DNA of 5,357 nucleotides from Bacteroidales bacterium. GTDB taxonomy: Bacteria > Bacteroidota > Bacteroidia > Bacteroidales > DYOH01. This document shows positions 1 to 5,357 of the stretch, one piece after another. Each line of letters begins with the position of its first letter. Within the stretch, counting starts at the first letter, position 1. Made by a program: the position numbers and the translations under genes. Where the stretch lies: NCBI GenBank assembly GCA_030632545.1, contig DAOVUO010000226.1:1-5357 (forward strand). The letters are read 5' to 3'. The notes beneath the pieces are model-generated. The model was given only the letters and a program-made list of their open reading frames with translations. It did not search any database and was not told the DNA's origin.

Positions 1-434
1 ATTATTTGGTACGTCCTTCCATATCAACAATTTCTAATGCTATGGATGTAGGTAATCCAAGTAATTTTATTCGAATTATGGAATTACATAATCATTCGTG
101 GGAAAAAATTAAAACCGAAATTAAGGGATATAGCTTCAACGATAAAAAAACAAAACAATGTATTTCAGATGTTTATAATAGATACAATTACCTTCTTGAT
201 CCACATGGTGCGGTGGCTTATTTAGGATTATTAGAATATATGAAAACAGAGAATGTAAACGGGATATTTTTTGAAACCGCTCATCCTGCAAAATTTAAAG
301 AAATAGTAGAGAAACAAATTCCTATAAAAATAAATATGCCAAAACGTTTAGAAAAATGCCTTTCAAAAAATAAAAAAACCATCAAAATTGAAAATTCACT
401 AAATGAATTAAAAAAAATACTGATAAACCGCTAA
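1..434 (+). CDS. thrC: Threonine synthase, C-terminal part (5' end cut by window edge)
   Basis: Threonine synthase is the PLP-dependent (fold type II) cytoplasmic enzyme that converts O-phospho-homoserine and water to threonine and phosphate, the last step of threonine synthesis. About 144 codons are visible. The frame is open from position 3 (Tyr, then a TTG-encoded Leu at position 6), so the true start lies outside the window. Conserved family blocks are easy to read: SNAMDVGNPSNF near the fragment's start, DPHGAVAYLGL in the middle and ETAHPAKF about 50 residues before the end, followed by the usual charged C-terminal tail. The family is about 430 residues long, so roughly the last third is present; the PLP-binding lysine is not in view. 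The stop is TAA at 432-434. In Bacteroidota thrC usually follows thrA and thrB, which would lie to the left (inference). No convincing terminator hairpin follows it. Confidence 0.95.
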   Translation, partial: YLVRPSISTISNAMDVGNPSNFIRIMELHNHSWEKIKTEIKGYSFNDKKTKQCISDVYNRYNYLLDPHGAVAYLGLLEYMKTENVNGIFFETAHPAKFKEIVEKQIPIKINMPKRLEKCLSKNKKTIKIENSLNELKKILINR

Positions 435-577
435 AAAAAGCTTAAAATCCAAATTACAATCAAATTATTTTGCCTAATATTCTTTTTTATTAAAGTAATT
501 CATCACTCAAAATACTACATTAATCCACAAAAATGAGCATATCGGCATCAAAATCATTCACTCTCAAATAAAATCAT

Positions 578-585
578 TAGATTTG
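578..585 (+). promoter_or_regulatory. Possible -7 box (TAGATTTG) upstream of the peptidase operon
   Basis: TAGATTTG matches the Bacteroidota primary-sigma -7 consensus TAnnTTTG exactly. No TTG-type -33 box is found about 18-21 bp upstream, so the match may be chance in AT-rich DNA. If used, transcription would start near 592 and leave a leader of about 130 nt before the ATG at 723; the 12-bp direct repeats at 593-635 would then lie in the leader. Confidence 0.2.
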
Positions 586-592
586 TTAGTAA

Positions 593-635
593 TAATCACA
601 AATTATTCAAAATATAAAACTGTTAATCACAAATT
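593..635. repeat. Perfect 12-bp direct repeat, 31-bp period
   Basis: TAATCACAAATT occurs at 593-604 and again, without mismatch, at 624-635. The 31-bp offset is about three helical turns, which would place two bound protein units on the same face of the DNA. It lies 88-130 bp upstream of the start of the peptidase operon. An operator for a dimeric or tandem-binding regulator is possible, but no known site is recognised and AT-rich sequence raises the chance background. Confidence 0.4.
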
Positions 636-653
636 TTTTGTTCTCTAGTTTTT

Positions 654-699
654 TGCATTAGCTAAAGCATATAATTAACTGAGAATAAGTATAATTAAC
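654..699. promoter_or_regulatory. Imperfect palindrome and paired TATAATTAAC boxes upstream of the peptidase operon
   Basis: The stretch at 654-669 (TGCATTAGCTAAAGCA) is a 16-bp palindrome with one mismatched pair and a perfect TTAGCTAA core. Immediately after it, TATAATTAAC occurs at 670-679 and again at 690-699, a 20-bp offset (about two helical turns). A TTTTG at 651-655 precedes the first box, but the spacing (14 bp) is short for a Bacteroidota promoter. The block probably belongs to the control region of the gene starting at 723; the exact promoter cannot be assigned. Confidence 0.25.
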
Positions 700-722
700 A
701 AATTTATGCAAACTTTAAACAC

Positions 723-2732
723 ATGAAAAAAACACTTTTCTTACTGTGCTTTCTAGCTAGTTTTAGTATTTTAAAAGCACAAAAATCGTATGTGGAATTC
801 ACCAATTATCATTCAACTAGTGAGGTAGAAGCAATAATTGCCAAAATGGGTGGAAATGCTAATGCAAATTTGCATATGCTAACTATGACACCAGAAGGTC
901 GAATATATGGTGTTTTAGAAATTGGAAAAGAAGTAAAATCGAAGCAGAAAAATCTTCCTGCAATTTTTGTAGCAGCAAATATGGAGGGCGATAGACCTCT
1001 TAGCACGGAAGCTGCACTTTTTTTAGCTCAAAATCTTCTTGAAAATGCAAAATACTACGAAAACTATACTTGGTACATATTAGCAAATGGAAATCCACAT
1101 GCTTCTTTAAGCTATTTTTCAAAGCCATTATATGCAAATACAGGCAATAGCACATTAATTAATGATGATATGGATGATGCTACCGACGAAGATGGTTTTG
1201 AAGATTTAAACAAAGATGGTTTTATTACTCAAATGAGAGTTAAATCGCCTGAAGGAAAATATATTATCGATCCATTAAGTCCTTATGTAATGCGAAAAGC
1301 AAATGCTAGCAAAGGCGAAATTGGTGTGTACAAACTATACTCCGAAGGTAATGATAATGATAACGATGGAAAATACAACGAAGACCCTGCTGGTGGTGTA
1401 AATATTGGCAAAACATTTCCTCATTTATTCAAATATTTTGATCCAAAATCAGGCTTATATCCTGGTAACGAGGCAGAAACTTTTGTTTTAATCGAGTTTA
1501 TAATGAATCGTCCCGAAATTGCCATGACATTTACTTTTGGTTCAAGCAATTTTGTGCTACAACAGCCAAAAGCTGGACGTAAAGCTAAGGCTGATTTAAA
1601 TAAAATTAAAATACCAAAAAGATGGGCGAGTTATATAAATGCAGATCCCGACAAAAACTACAAAATGGCTGAAGTTATGGAAATGGTGGCTAAAGTAATG
1701 CCTCCAGGAATGGAAGTAACTGAATCTATGATTGCAAGCATGCTCGGTTTAGGTGCGGCAGTTAATCCATTATCGGATGATTTAAGTTTTTATGGCGAAA
1801 TAAACAAAGAATATAAAGAGTATTTAAAAAAGAATAAGGCAGAGCAAAAAAGACTAAAACCACAAGGAGCTAAAAATGGAAGTTTTGAGCTTTGGTCGTA
1901 TTATCAACTAGGTGTGCCAAGTTTTTCAATGGATTTATGGGCAATACCAGAAGCTACTGAGGAGAAAAAAGAAACAAGTGGTATTACTTTAGATAAAGTT
2001 GAAAATATGTCGACTGAAGAATTTATTGAACTCGGAAACGATAAAATAAGTGCTTTTTTGAAAGAAAATAATGCACCTGAGCAATATTCAGCCGAAAAAA
2101 TTATAGAATTACTAAACGGTGGTAAACTTACTACTAAAATGCTGGCTGGTTTATTGAAAAAAATGGCCGAAAATGCACCAAAAAAAGATGGCGAATTGAG
2201 TAAAGCTGATAAAGCCTTTATCAGTTACGACAAAAATACTACCCATGGAAAATCTTTTGTTCAATGGGAAAAATTTAATCATCCACAATTGGGCGAAGTG
2301 GAAATTGGTGGCATAATACCTTATGCTAAAACAACGCCAGCTCCCGAAAACATAGATTCGATACTTAATCTTAAAGTACCATATATTTATCAATTAAGCG
2401 ATAAATTAGCTCAACTAAAAATTAAAGATATAAAGCTAAAAGATTTAGGAAAAGGAGTATATCAGATTGATGTATTTATCCATAATTCAGGTTCATTGCC
2501 ATTTGTTACCGCAATGGGAAAACGTAATAATCACCCAGCTCCTGCAACTATTGATATATCTGGCAGTAATCTTACTTTTTTAAAAGGTTATAAACATACT
2601 GCAATTAAAAGTATTGATGGACTTTCAACAAAAAAAGTAAGCTTTATAATTCAATCAGCAAAAAAACAAAGTATTGAGATTAAACTAAAAGCAACACAAG
2701 CATCGGGCGAGATTAAAAAACTAAACTTATAA
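723..2732 (+). CDS. Exported M14 carboxypeptidase-like protein, predicted catalytically dead (pseudo-peptidase)
   Basis: A 669-residue paralogue of the downstream M14 peptidase. Residues 1-19 are a Sec signal peptide with predicted cleavage LKA^QK; no lipobox and no obvious type IX secretion tail is seen, so periplasm or surface is inferred. The M14-like domain runs from about 24 to 410. The equivalent of the HxxE zinc motif reads E88-G-D-R91, the third zinc His is replaced by G273, and the substrate-binding NRN is G229-K-T231. An ungapped alignment of 386-405 with the partner puts D404 at the catalytic Glu and G382 at the catalytic Tyr. Asp-rich Ca-type loops remain at about 152-166 and 211-216. 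Two extra segments, about 281-385 and 411-505, add most of the length difference. A shared domain (HGKSFVQW...EIGG, 508-530) and a C-terminal beta-rich region follow. The 2-kb frame is intact, arguing for selection rather than decay. A binding, chaperone or regulatory role is inference. Confidence 0.85.
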   Translation: MKKTLFLLCFLASFSILKAQKSYVEFTNYHSTSEVEAIIAKMGGNANANLHMLTMTPEGRIYGVLEIGKEVKSKQKNLPAIFVAANMEGDRPLSTEAALFLAQNLLENAKYYENYTWYILANGNPHASLSYFSKPLYANTGNSTLINDDMDDATDEDGFEDLNKDGFITQMRVKSPEGKYIIDPLSPYVMRKANASKGEIGVYKLYSEGNDNDNDGKYNEDPAGGVNIGKTFPHLFKYFDPKSGLYPGNEAETFVLIEFIMNRPEIAMTFTFGSSNFVLQQPKAGRKAKADLNKIKIPKRWASYINADPDKNYKMAEVMEMVAKVMPPGMEVTESMIASMLGLGAAVNPLSDDLSFYGEINKEYKEYLKKNKAEQKRLKPQGAKNGSFELWSYYQLGVPSFSMDLWAIPEATEEKKETSGITLDKVENMSTEEFIELGNDKISAFLKENNAPEQYSAEKIIELLNGGKLTTKMLAGLLKKMAENAPKKDGELSKADKAFISYDKNTTHGKSFVQWEKFNHPQLGEVEIGGIIPYAKTTPAPENIDSILNLKVPYIYQLSDKLAQLKIKDIKLKDLGKGVYQIDVFIHNSGSLPFVTAMGKRNNHPAPATIDISGSNLTFLKGYKHTAIKSIDGLSTKKVSFIIQSAKKQSIEIKLKATQASGEIKKLNL

Positions 2733-2753
2733 GCACCATAAAATATTAAATTT

Positions 2754-4472
2754 ATGAGAATTATGAAAAATATATCAATAATCACATTTTTATTTTTTGC
2801 ATTTGCGCTTCAATTAAAAGCACAAAATGTAGAAGTTCCATTAAGATTTGACAATTATCACGATAATCAACAAACAATTGACGCAATAATTGCATTAGAA
2901 AAAGCCTATCCCAAATTGGCCAATCGGATTCTTGTTGGTAAAAGTGACGAAGGACGAGCAATCTGGGCTTTAGAAATAAATAATCCTAATACAGGCACAG
3001 CATTATCAAAACCTGGCGTTTATGTTGATGGCAATATTCATGGAAACGAAATTCAAGCCACTGAAGTTTGTTTGTATCTAGCCGACTATTTACTTAAAAA
3101 CTACAATTCTATTCCTCGAATTAAAAAAATAGTAGACGAAAATGCATGGTACATAATTCCTATTTCAAATGTAGATGGGCGTTTTCACTTTTTTCAAGAT
3201 CCAAATACTATGAACTCAAATCGTGGACTTAGAATTGCCAGAGACGATGATCACGATGGCCTTTTTAATGAAGATTTTCCTGATGATTTGGATAACGATG
3301 GGAATATTGTGGAAATGCGTAAGGCTGACCCTAATGGAATGTATAGAACAAGCCACGAAGACCCAAGAATAATGGTAAGAGTAAAACCAGGTGAACAAGG
3401 CGAATGGACAAAGCTTGGTAACGAAGGGATTGATAATGATGGTGATGGTAGGATTAATGAAGATGCCGAAGGATATTTAGATCCAAATAGAAATTGGGGG
3501 TTTAACTGGCAACCTGATTATGTTCAACGAGGTGCAGGTAGTTATCCAACACAAGGAAAAAGCATTAGAGATATTAGTCATTATTTAATTGCCCGTCCGA
3601 ATATTATTGTAGCATTTGCATTTCATAATTATGGTGGAATGTTCCTCAGAGGTCCAAGCACTGGTGATCAGGGCGAACTTCCTCAACAAGACATCAAAGT
3701 TTATGATTATTTAGGTGTAAATGCTGAGAGAATTGTTCCAGGATATAAATATTTAATCAGTTGGAAAGATTTATACGGTACTTATGGTGATTTTACTGAT
3801 TTTACTGACAATTTAATTGGTTCCTATGGTTTTGTGGGCGAACTTACTTTATCCGAATCTGTAACGTATAAAGGTGTTACTGATGAAAAAAATAAAACTG
3901 AGTTTAGTGGAGCTTACGAGCGCATTAAATTCAACGATCATGTGGCTCACGGCACGCTTTTTAAAGAATGGACTAAATACAATCATCCAACTTATGGCGA
4001 AATTGAAATTGGTGGTTGGGTTAAAATGAGTACCCGAATTCCACATCCATTTATGCTAGAAGATTTAGTACACAGAAATGCCTCAGCAGTAATTTTTACA
4101 GCTGAAAATACACCAAAAGTAAGCCTTGAGTTGATAAGCAAAGAGAAAATTGGCAACGATTTGTATAAAGTAAGACTTCGTTTATCAAATTCAAAAGCCA
4201 TTCCTACAATGCCTTATTCTGCCTACAAAAACAAACTTTATCCTGCTGATATGCTGAAAGTTTCGGGTGTAAAAGTAATTTCGGGTGGCGAAATACAAAA
4301 CATATACTTTAATAAAGTAAATTATAAAGAATTTAAGCCAGAAGTTCAGTTTTTCTATATTCCTGGATTTGAAACTAAAGAATTTGAGTTTTTAGTAAGT
4401 GGTGGAAATGCCAAGTTTGAATACAGTTCAAGAAAAGCAAAAAACCAAAGCTTAAATGTTTCTGTAAAATAA
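2754..4472 (+). CDS. Exported M14 family zinc carboxypeptidase, catalytic site intact
   Basis: A 572-residue metallopeptidase expected to remove C-terminal residues from peptides or peptidoglycan-type substrates outside the cytoplasm; the substrate cannot be read from sequence. The signal peptide is residues 1-23 (LKA^QN). Zinc ligands are H96 and E99 (HGNE) and H291 (AFHNYGG). N245-R246-N247 is the substrate-carboxylate motif, Y341 lies exactly 22 residues before E363 (GEL), the same spacing as Tyr248-Glu270 of pancreatic carboxypeptidase A, and E363 is the catalytic base. Three DxDxDG loops (164-169, 178-183, 227-232) suggest Ca2+ binding within an insertion between the zinc motif and NRN. 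After the catalytic domain come the HGTLFKEW...EIGG segment (399-421) and a beta-rich C-terminal domain shared with the upstream gene. It starts 21 bp after that gene's stop, so the two are co-transcribed. Met4 (2763) is an alternative start giving a more typical MKN signal peptide. No type IX sorting domain is evident. Confidence 0.93.
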   Translation: MRIMKNISIITFLFFAFALQLKAQNVEVPLRFDNYHDNQQTIDAIIALEKAYPKLANRILVGKSDEGRAIWALEINNPNTGTALSKPGVYVDGNIHGNEIQATEVCLYLADYLLKNYNSIPRIKKIVDENAWYIIPISNVDGRFHFFQDPNTMNSNRGLRIARDDDHDGLFNEDFPDDLDNDGNIVEMRKADPNGMYRTSHEDPRIMVRVKPGEQGEWTKLGNEGIDNDGDGRINEDAEGYLDPNRNWGFNWQPDYVQRGAGSYPTQGKSIRDISHYLIARPNIIVAFAFHNYGGMFLRGPSTGDQGELPQQDIKVYDYLGVNAERIVPGYKYLISWKDLYGTYGDFTDFTDNLIGSYGFVGELTLSESVTYKGVTDEKNKTEFSGAYERIKFNDHVAHGTLFKEWTKYNHPTYGEIEIGGWVKMSTRIPHPFMLEDLVHRNASAVIFTAENTPKVSLELISKEKIGNDLYKVRLRLSNSKAIPTMPYSAYKNKLYPADMLKVSGVKVISGGEIQNIYFNKVNYKEFKPEVQFFYIPGFETKEFEFLVSGGNAKFEYSSRKAKNQSLNVSVK

Positions 4473-4474
4473 AA

Positions 4475-4602
4475 TGATTTTACTACCAATATAGTGGGTA
4501 AAATTGAGTTAAATGCTGTATGATGCTTAATGTAAGCGGCTTACGTTGATGCACTCAATTTATACAAAAATCATTTATTCCACTATATTGGTAGTAGAAT
4601 CA
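4475..4602. repeat. Nested inverted repeat, MITE-like palindromic element or large hairpin (128 bp)
   Basis: The arms 4475-4497 and 4580-4602 are inverted copies matching at 22 of 23 bases (core CTACCAATATAGTGG). Inside them is a perfect 9-bp pair (AAATTGAGT 4501-4509 with 4553-4561), and at the centre an 8-bp hairpin 4529-4536/4540-4547 around a CGG loop, with one T-G wobble. As RNA it would fold into one long interrupted stem. It begins 2 nt after the stop of the M14 gene and holds no ORF. The core arms are flanked on both sides by TA (4481-4482, 4595-4596), as expected of a TA-targeting (IS630/mariner-type) miniature element, although the match extends 6 bp beyond the TA. No T-tract follows, so it is not a standard intrinsic terminator, but it could block transcription or protect the 3' end of the operon mRNA. 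Confidence 0.7.
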
Positions 4603-4614
4603 AATAATATAGTA

Positions 4615-4629
4615 TTTCGTCATACGAAA
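4615..4629. repeat. Short perfect inverted repeat TTTCGT-CAT-ACGAAA
   Basis: A 6-bp perfect stem with a 3-nt spacer, 15 bp upstream of the candidate -33 box at 4644. It could be an operator for that promoter or a chance palindrome. No T-tract follows, so it is not an intrinsic terminator. Confidence 0.3.
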
Positions 4630-4643
4630 ACTGGTGATTTACT

Positions 4644-4673
4644 TTTGCGAAAAAATTGGCGATTATAAATTTG
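4644..4673 (+). promoter_or_regulatory. Candidate Bacteroidota promoter (TTTG-N18-TAAATTTG)
   Basis: TTTG at 4644-4647 and TAAATTTG at 4666-4673 match the Bacteroidota primary-sigma -33 (TTTG) and -7 (TAnnTTTG) elements at 18-bp spacing, inside the usual range. Transcription would start at about 4679-4682, which coincides with the 5' strand of the outer stem of the structured segment that follows. No convincing protein-coding gene lies downstream on this strand, so the product would be a short RNA or antisense read-through into the convergent DUF2326 gene. Confidence 0.45.
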
Positions 4674-4677
4674 CTAT

Positions 4678-4807
4678 TTACACCACAGCTTCAGTTTGGA
4701 TAATCTTTTGTTTGACTGCCTGTCCCGATTGCTTAGGGAAACCGCGCAGTACTAGGCAGTACAGCCTGTGTGGTGTGAGAGGCGCCCTGGCGGGCTTTGC
4801 CCGTCAG
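4678..4807 (+). other. GC-rich, strongly base-paired segment; possible small RNA or structured-element remnant
   Basis: Positions 4711-4810 have 62 G+C per 100 (counted), against about 30 in the flanks. Complementary segments: 4678-4687 with 4769-4778 (10 bp, one wobble, outer stem); 4715-4721 with 4754-4760 (7 bp perfect); 4723-4726 with 4736-4739 (TCCC/GGGA); an alternative hairpin GTACT 4749-4753/AGTAC 4758-4762; and a 9-bp hairpin 4787-4795/4799-4807 with a TTT loop and one G-U. The order is that of a multi-stem RNA, and a candidate promoter ends just before it. It is not a tRNA, and no SRP, RNase P or tmRNA signature is recognised. Alternatives are a dispersed intergenic repeat or the tail of a group II intron-like element. 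The 3' end is uncertain; a T-rich run occurs only at about 4829-4840. Covers most of the 356-bp gap between convergent genes. Confidence 0.35.
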
Positions 4808-4828
4808 CCGACTAGTAGATTAGCCACA

Positions 4829-5357
4829 TTATTTTTCTTTATAGACAATTCCTAAAAAGCGTTTATCTTTTGTGAAATTCGCTTTTCTATGAGAAGTAAT
4901 ATCAAGTATTATGAGTTCTTCTCTTTCTTCATTTTCTATTTTATCTCTATTTAAAGTTAAAATATATTGAAAATCATTAGGATATAGTTCTTCTTGTTTT
5001 GCTAAATAATTCAAACTTTGAACTAATGTATCTTGGTCAACGTCAAAAATATTGTCGTGAATTAATAATCTTGGGTGTCTTTCTTTTGTGTATTCATTAA
5101 ACATTAAAGCCATGTCATAAATAAAAACCTTTGTTCTTTCAACACTATGACTTCCATCATCGAATATTCGCATTTCAAAATCAATATAATCCTTACTTCT
5201 TGATGATTTTTTTGTATTTATGTAAAAAGAAGCTTCTTTATTATTCATTATGATTTCGTGAATATTAAGAATGGTCTGTTCAAAACTATTCTTAATAGTT
5301 TCGTTTTCAGTCAATTGCTTATTTATGTCAAGTTTTAATTCATCTAAACGCGGTTTA
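4829..5357 (-). CDS. DUF2326 (YydD-like) ABC/SMC-type ATPase, C-terminal part (5' end cut by window edge)
   Basis: On the minus strand the frame is open from the right edge to TAA (complement of 4829-4831), giving 175 complete codons. The TTG at 5312-5314 is internal, since coding continues upstream of it with charged, coiled-coil-like residues. Numbered from the first complete codon in view, the fragment shows a degenerate ABC signature (DDGSHSVERTK, about 66-76), followed by FIYDMALMF; a Walker B-like strand LLIHD at 97-101 followed by NIFD; and QYILTLNRD at about 130-138, where ABC proteins carry the H-loop. These are the hallmarks of the DUF2326 C-terminal ATPase lobe; Walker A and the long coiled coil would lie outside the window. 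Full-length relatives are several hundred residues. The family is Rad50/SMC-like and, from memory, occurs as the ATPase of three-component ABC conflict systems. It converges on the M14 operon. Family assignment rests on motif recognition alone. Confidence 0.75.
   Translation of the reverse strand, partial: KPRLDELKLDINKQLTENETIKNSFEQTILNIHEIIMNNKEASFYINTKKSSRSKDYIDFEMRIFDDGSHSVERTKVFIYDMALMFNEYTKERHPRLLIHDNIFDVDQDTLVQSLNYLAKQEELYPNDFQYILTLNRDKIENEEREELIILDITSHRKANFTKDKRFLGIVYKEK

Noticed and set aside
435..520. Intrinsic terminator after thrC
   Set aside because: Only a HindIII-like AAGCTT palindrome and a 4-bp ATTA/TAAT pair before a T-run were found; the stems are too short to call.
809..4201. 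Several minus-strand open frames of 60-80 codons opposite the two M14 genes
   Set aside because: They lie fully antisense to strongly supported coding sequence, have no domain or start signal, and reflect codon usage of the sense strand.
723..4472. Type IX secretion C-terminal sorting domains or lipoprotein signals on the M14 proteins
   Set aside because: Neither C-terminus shows the glycine-rich, basic-ending sorting pattern, and neither signal peptide has a Cys at the cleavage site. Cys9 of the first protein lies inside the hydrophobic core, too early for a lipobox.
4787..4807. GC-rich 9-bp hairpin as an intrinsic terminator for the minus-strand ATPase gene
   Set aside because: It sits about 20 nt after that stop codon, but on the minus strand it is followed by more GC-rich sequence and not a T-tract. 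Stalling is possible, but a canonical terminator is not supported.
4678..4810. tRNA or other housekeeping RNA in the GC-rich segment
   Set aside because: No T-loop GTTCRANNC, no anticodon arm and no tmRNA, SRP or RNase P signature could be seen; the pairing pattern does not form a cloverleaf.
4634..4855. 73-codon plus-strand reading frame through the gap between the convergent genes
   Set aside because: It runs across the promoter-like boxes and the base-paired GC-rich segment, has a composition unlike the neighbouring proteins, overlaps the end of the DUF2326 gene and shows no recognisable domain. The open frame is a by-product of the GC-rich stretch.

Overview
The window looks like a piece of a Bacteroidota chromosome, probably an uncultured or marine/anaerobic lineage. 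The coding DNA is AT-rich. Two secreted proteins carry signal peptides ending in the 'KAQ' cleavage site typical of the phylum, no strong Shine-Dalgarno sites precede the genes, and one intergenic promoter candidate fits the Bacteroidota -33/-7 consensus (TTTG...TAnnTTTG). No species can be named from the sequence alone.

Layout. (1) 1-434, + strand: the last third of threonine synthase (thrC), cut by the left edge. (2) 435-722: an AT-rich gap with a 12-bp direct repeat at 31-bp spacing, an imperfect palindrome and a second short direct repeat. It is the likely control region for the next two genes. (3) 723-2732 and 2754-4472, + strand: two exported M14-type (zinc carboxypeptidase-like) proteins 21 bp apart, surely one transcription unit. 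The second keeps the whole catalytic set (H96, E99, N245-R246, H291, Y341, E363). The first is a clear paralogue that has lost all zinc ligands and the arginine, and has Asp for the catalytic Glu, so it is a predicted pseudo-peptidase. Both keep three Asp-rich DxDxDG-type loops. (4) 4473-4828: a 356-bp gene-free gap between convergent genes. It holds a nearly perfect nested inverted repeat (4475-4602; MITE-like or a large hairpin), then a good Bacteroidota promoter (4644-4673), which fires straight into a 62% GC, highly base-paired segment (about 4678-4807) that may be a small RNA or a remnant of a structured mobile element. (5) 4829-5357, - strand: the C-terminal part of a DUF2326-type (YydD-like) SMC/Rad50-related ABC ATPase, cut by the right edge. 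This family is associated with biological-conflict loci, so an accessory or defence locus may begin beyond the right edge.

How the parts relate. thrC is housekeeping and has no visible functional link with the peptidases. The peptidase pair most likely acts together in the periplasm or at the cell surface. The repeat, the GC-rich segment and the ATPase together suggest that the right third of the window is an accessory junction, while the left two thirds look like stable chromosome.
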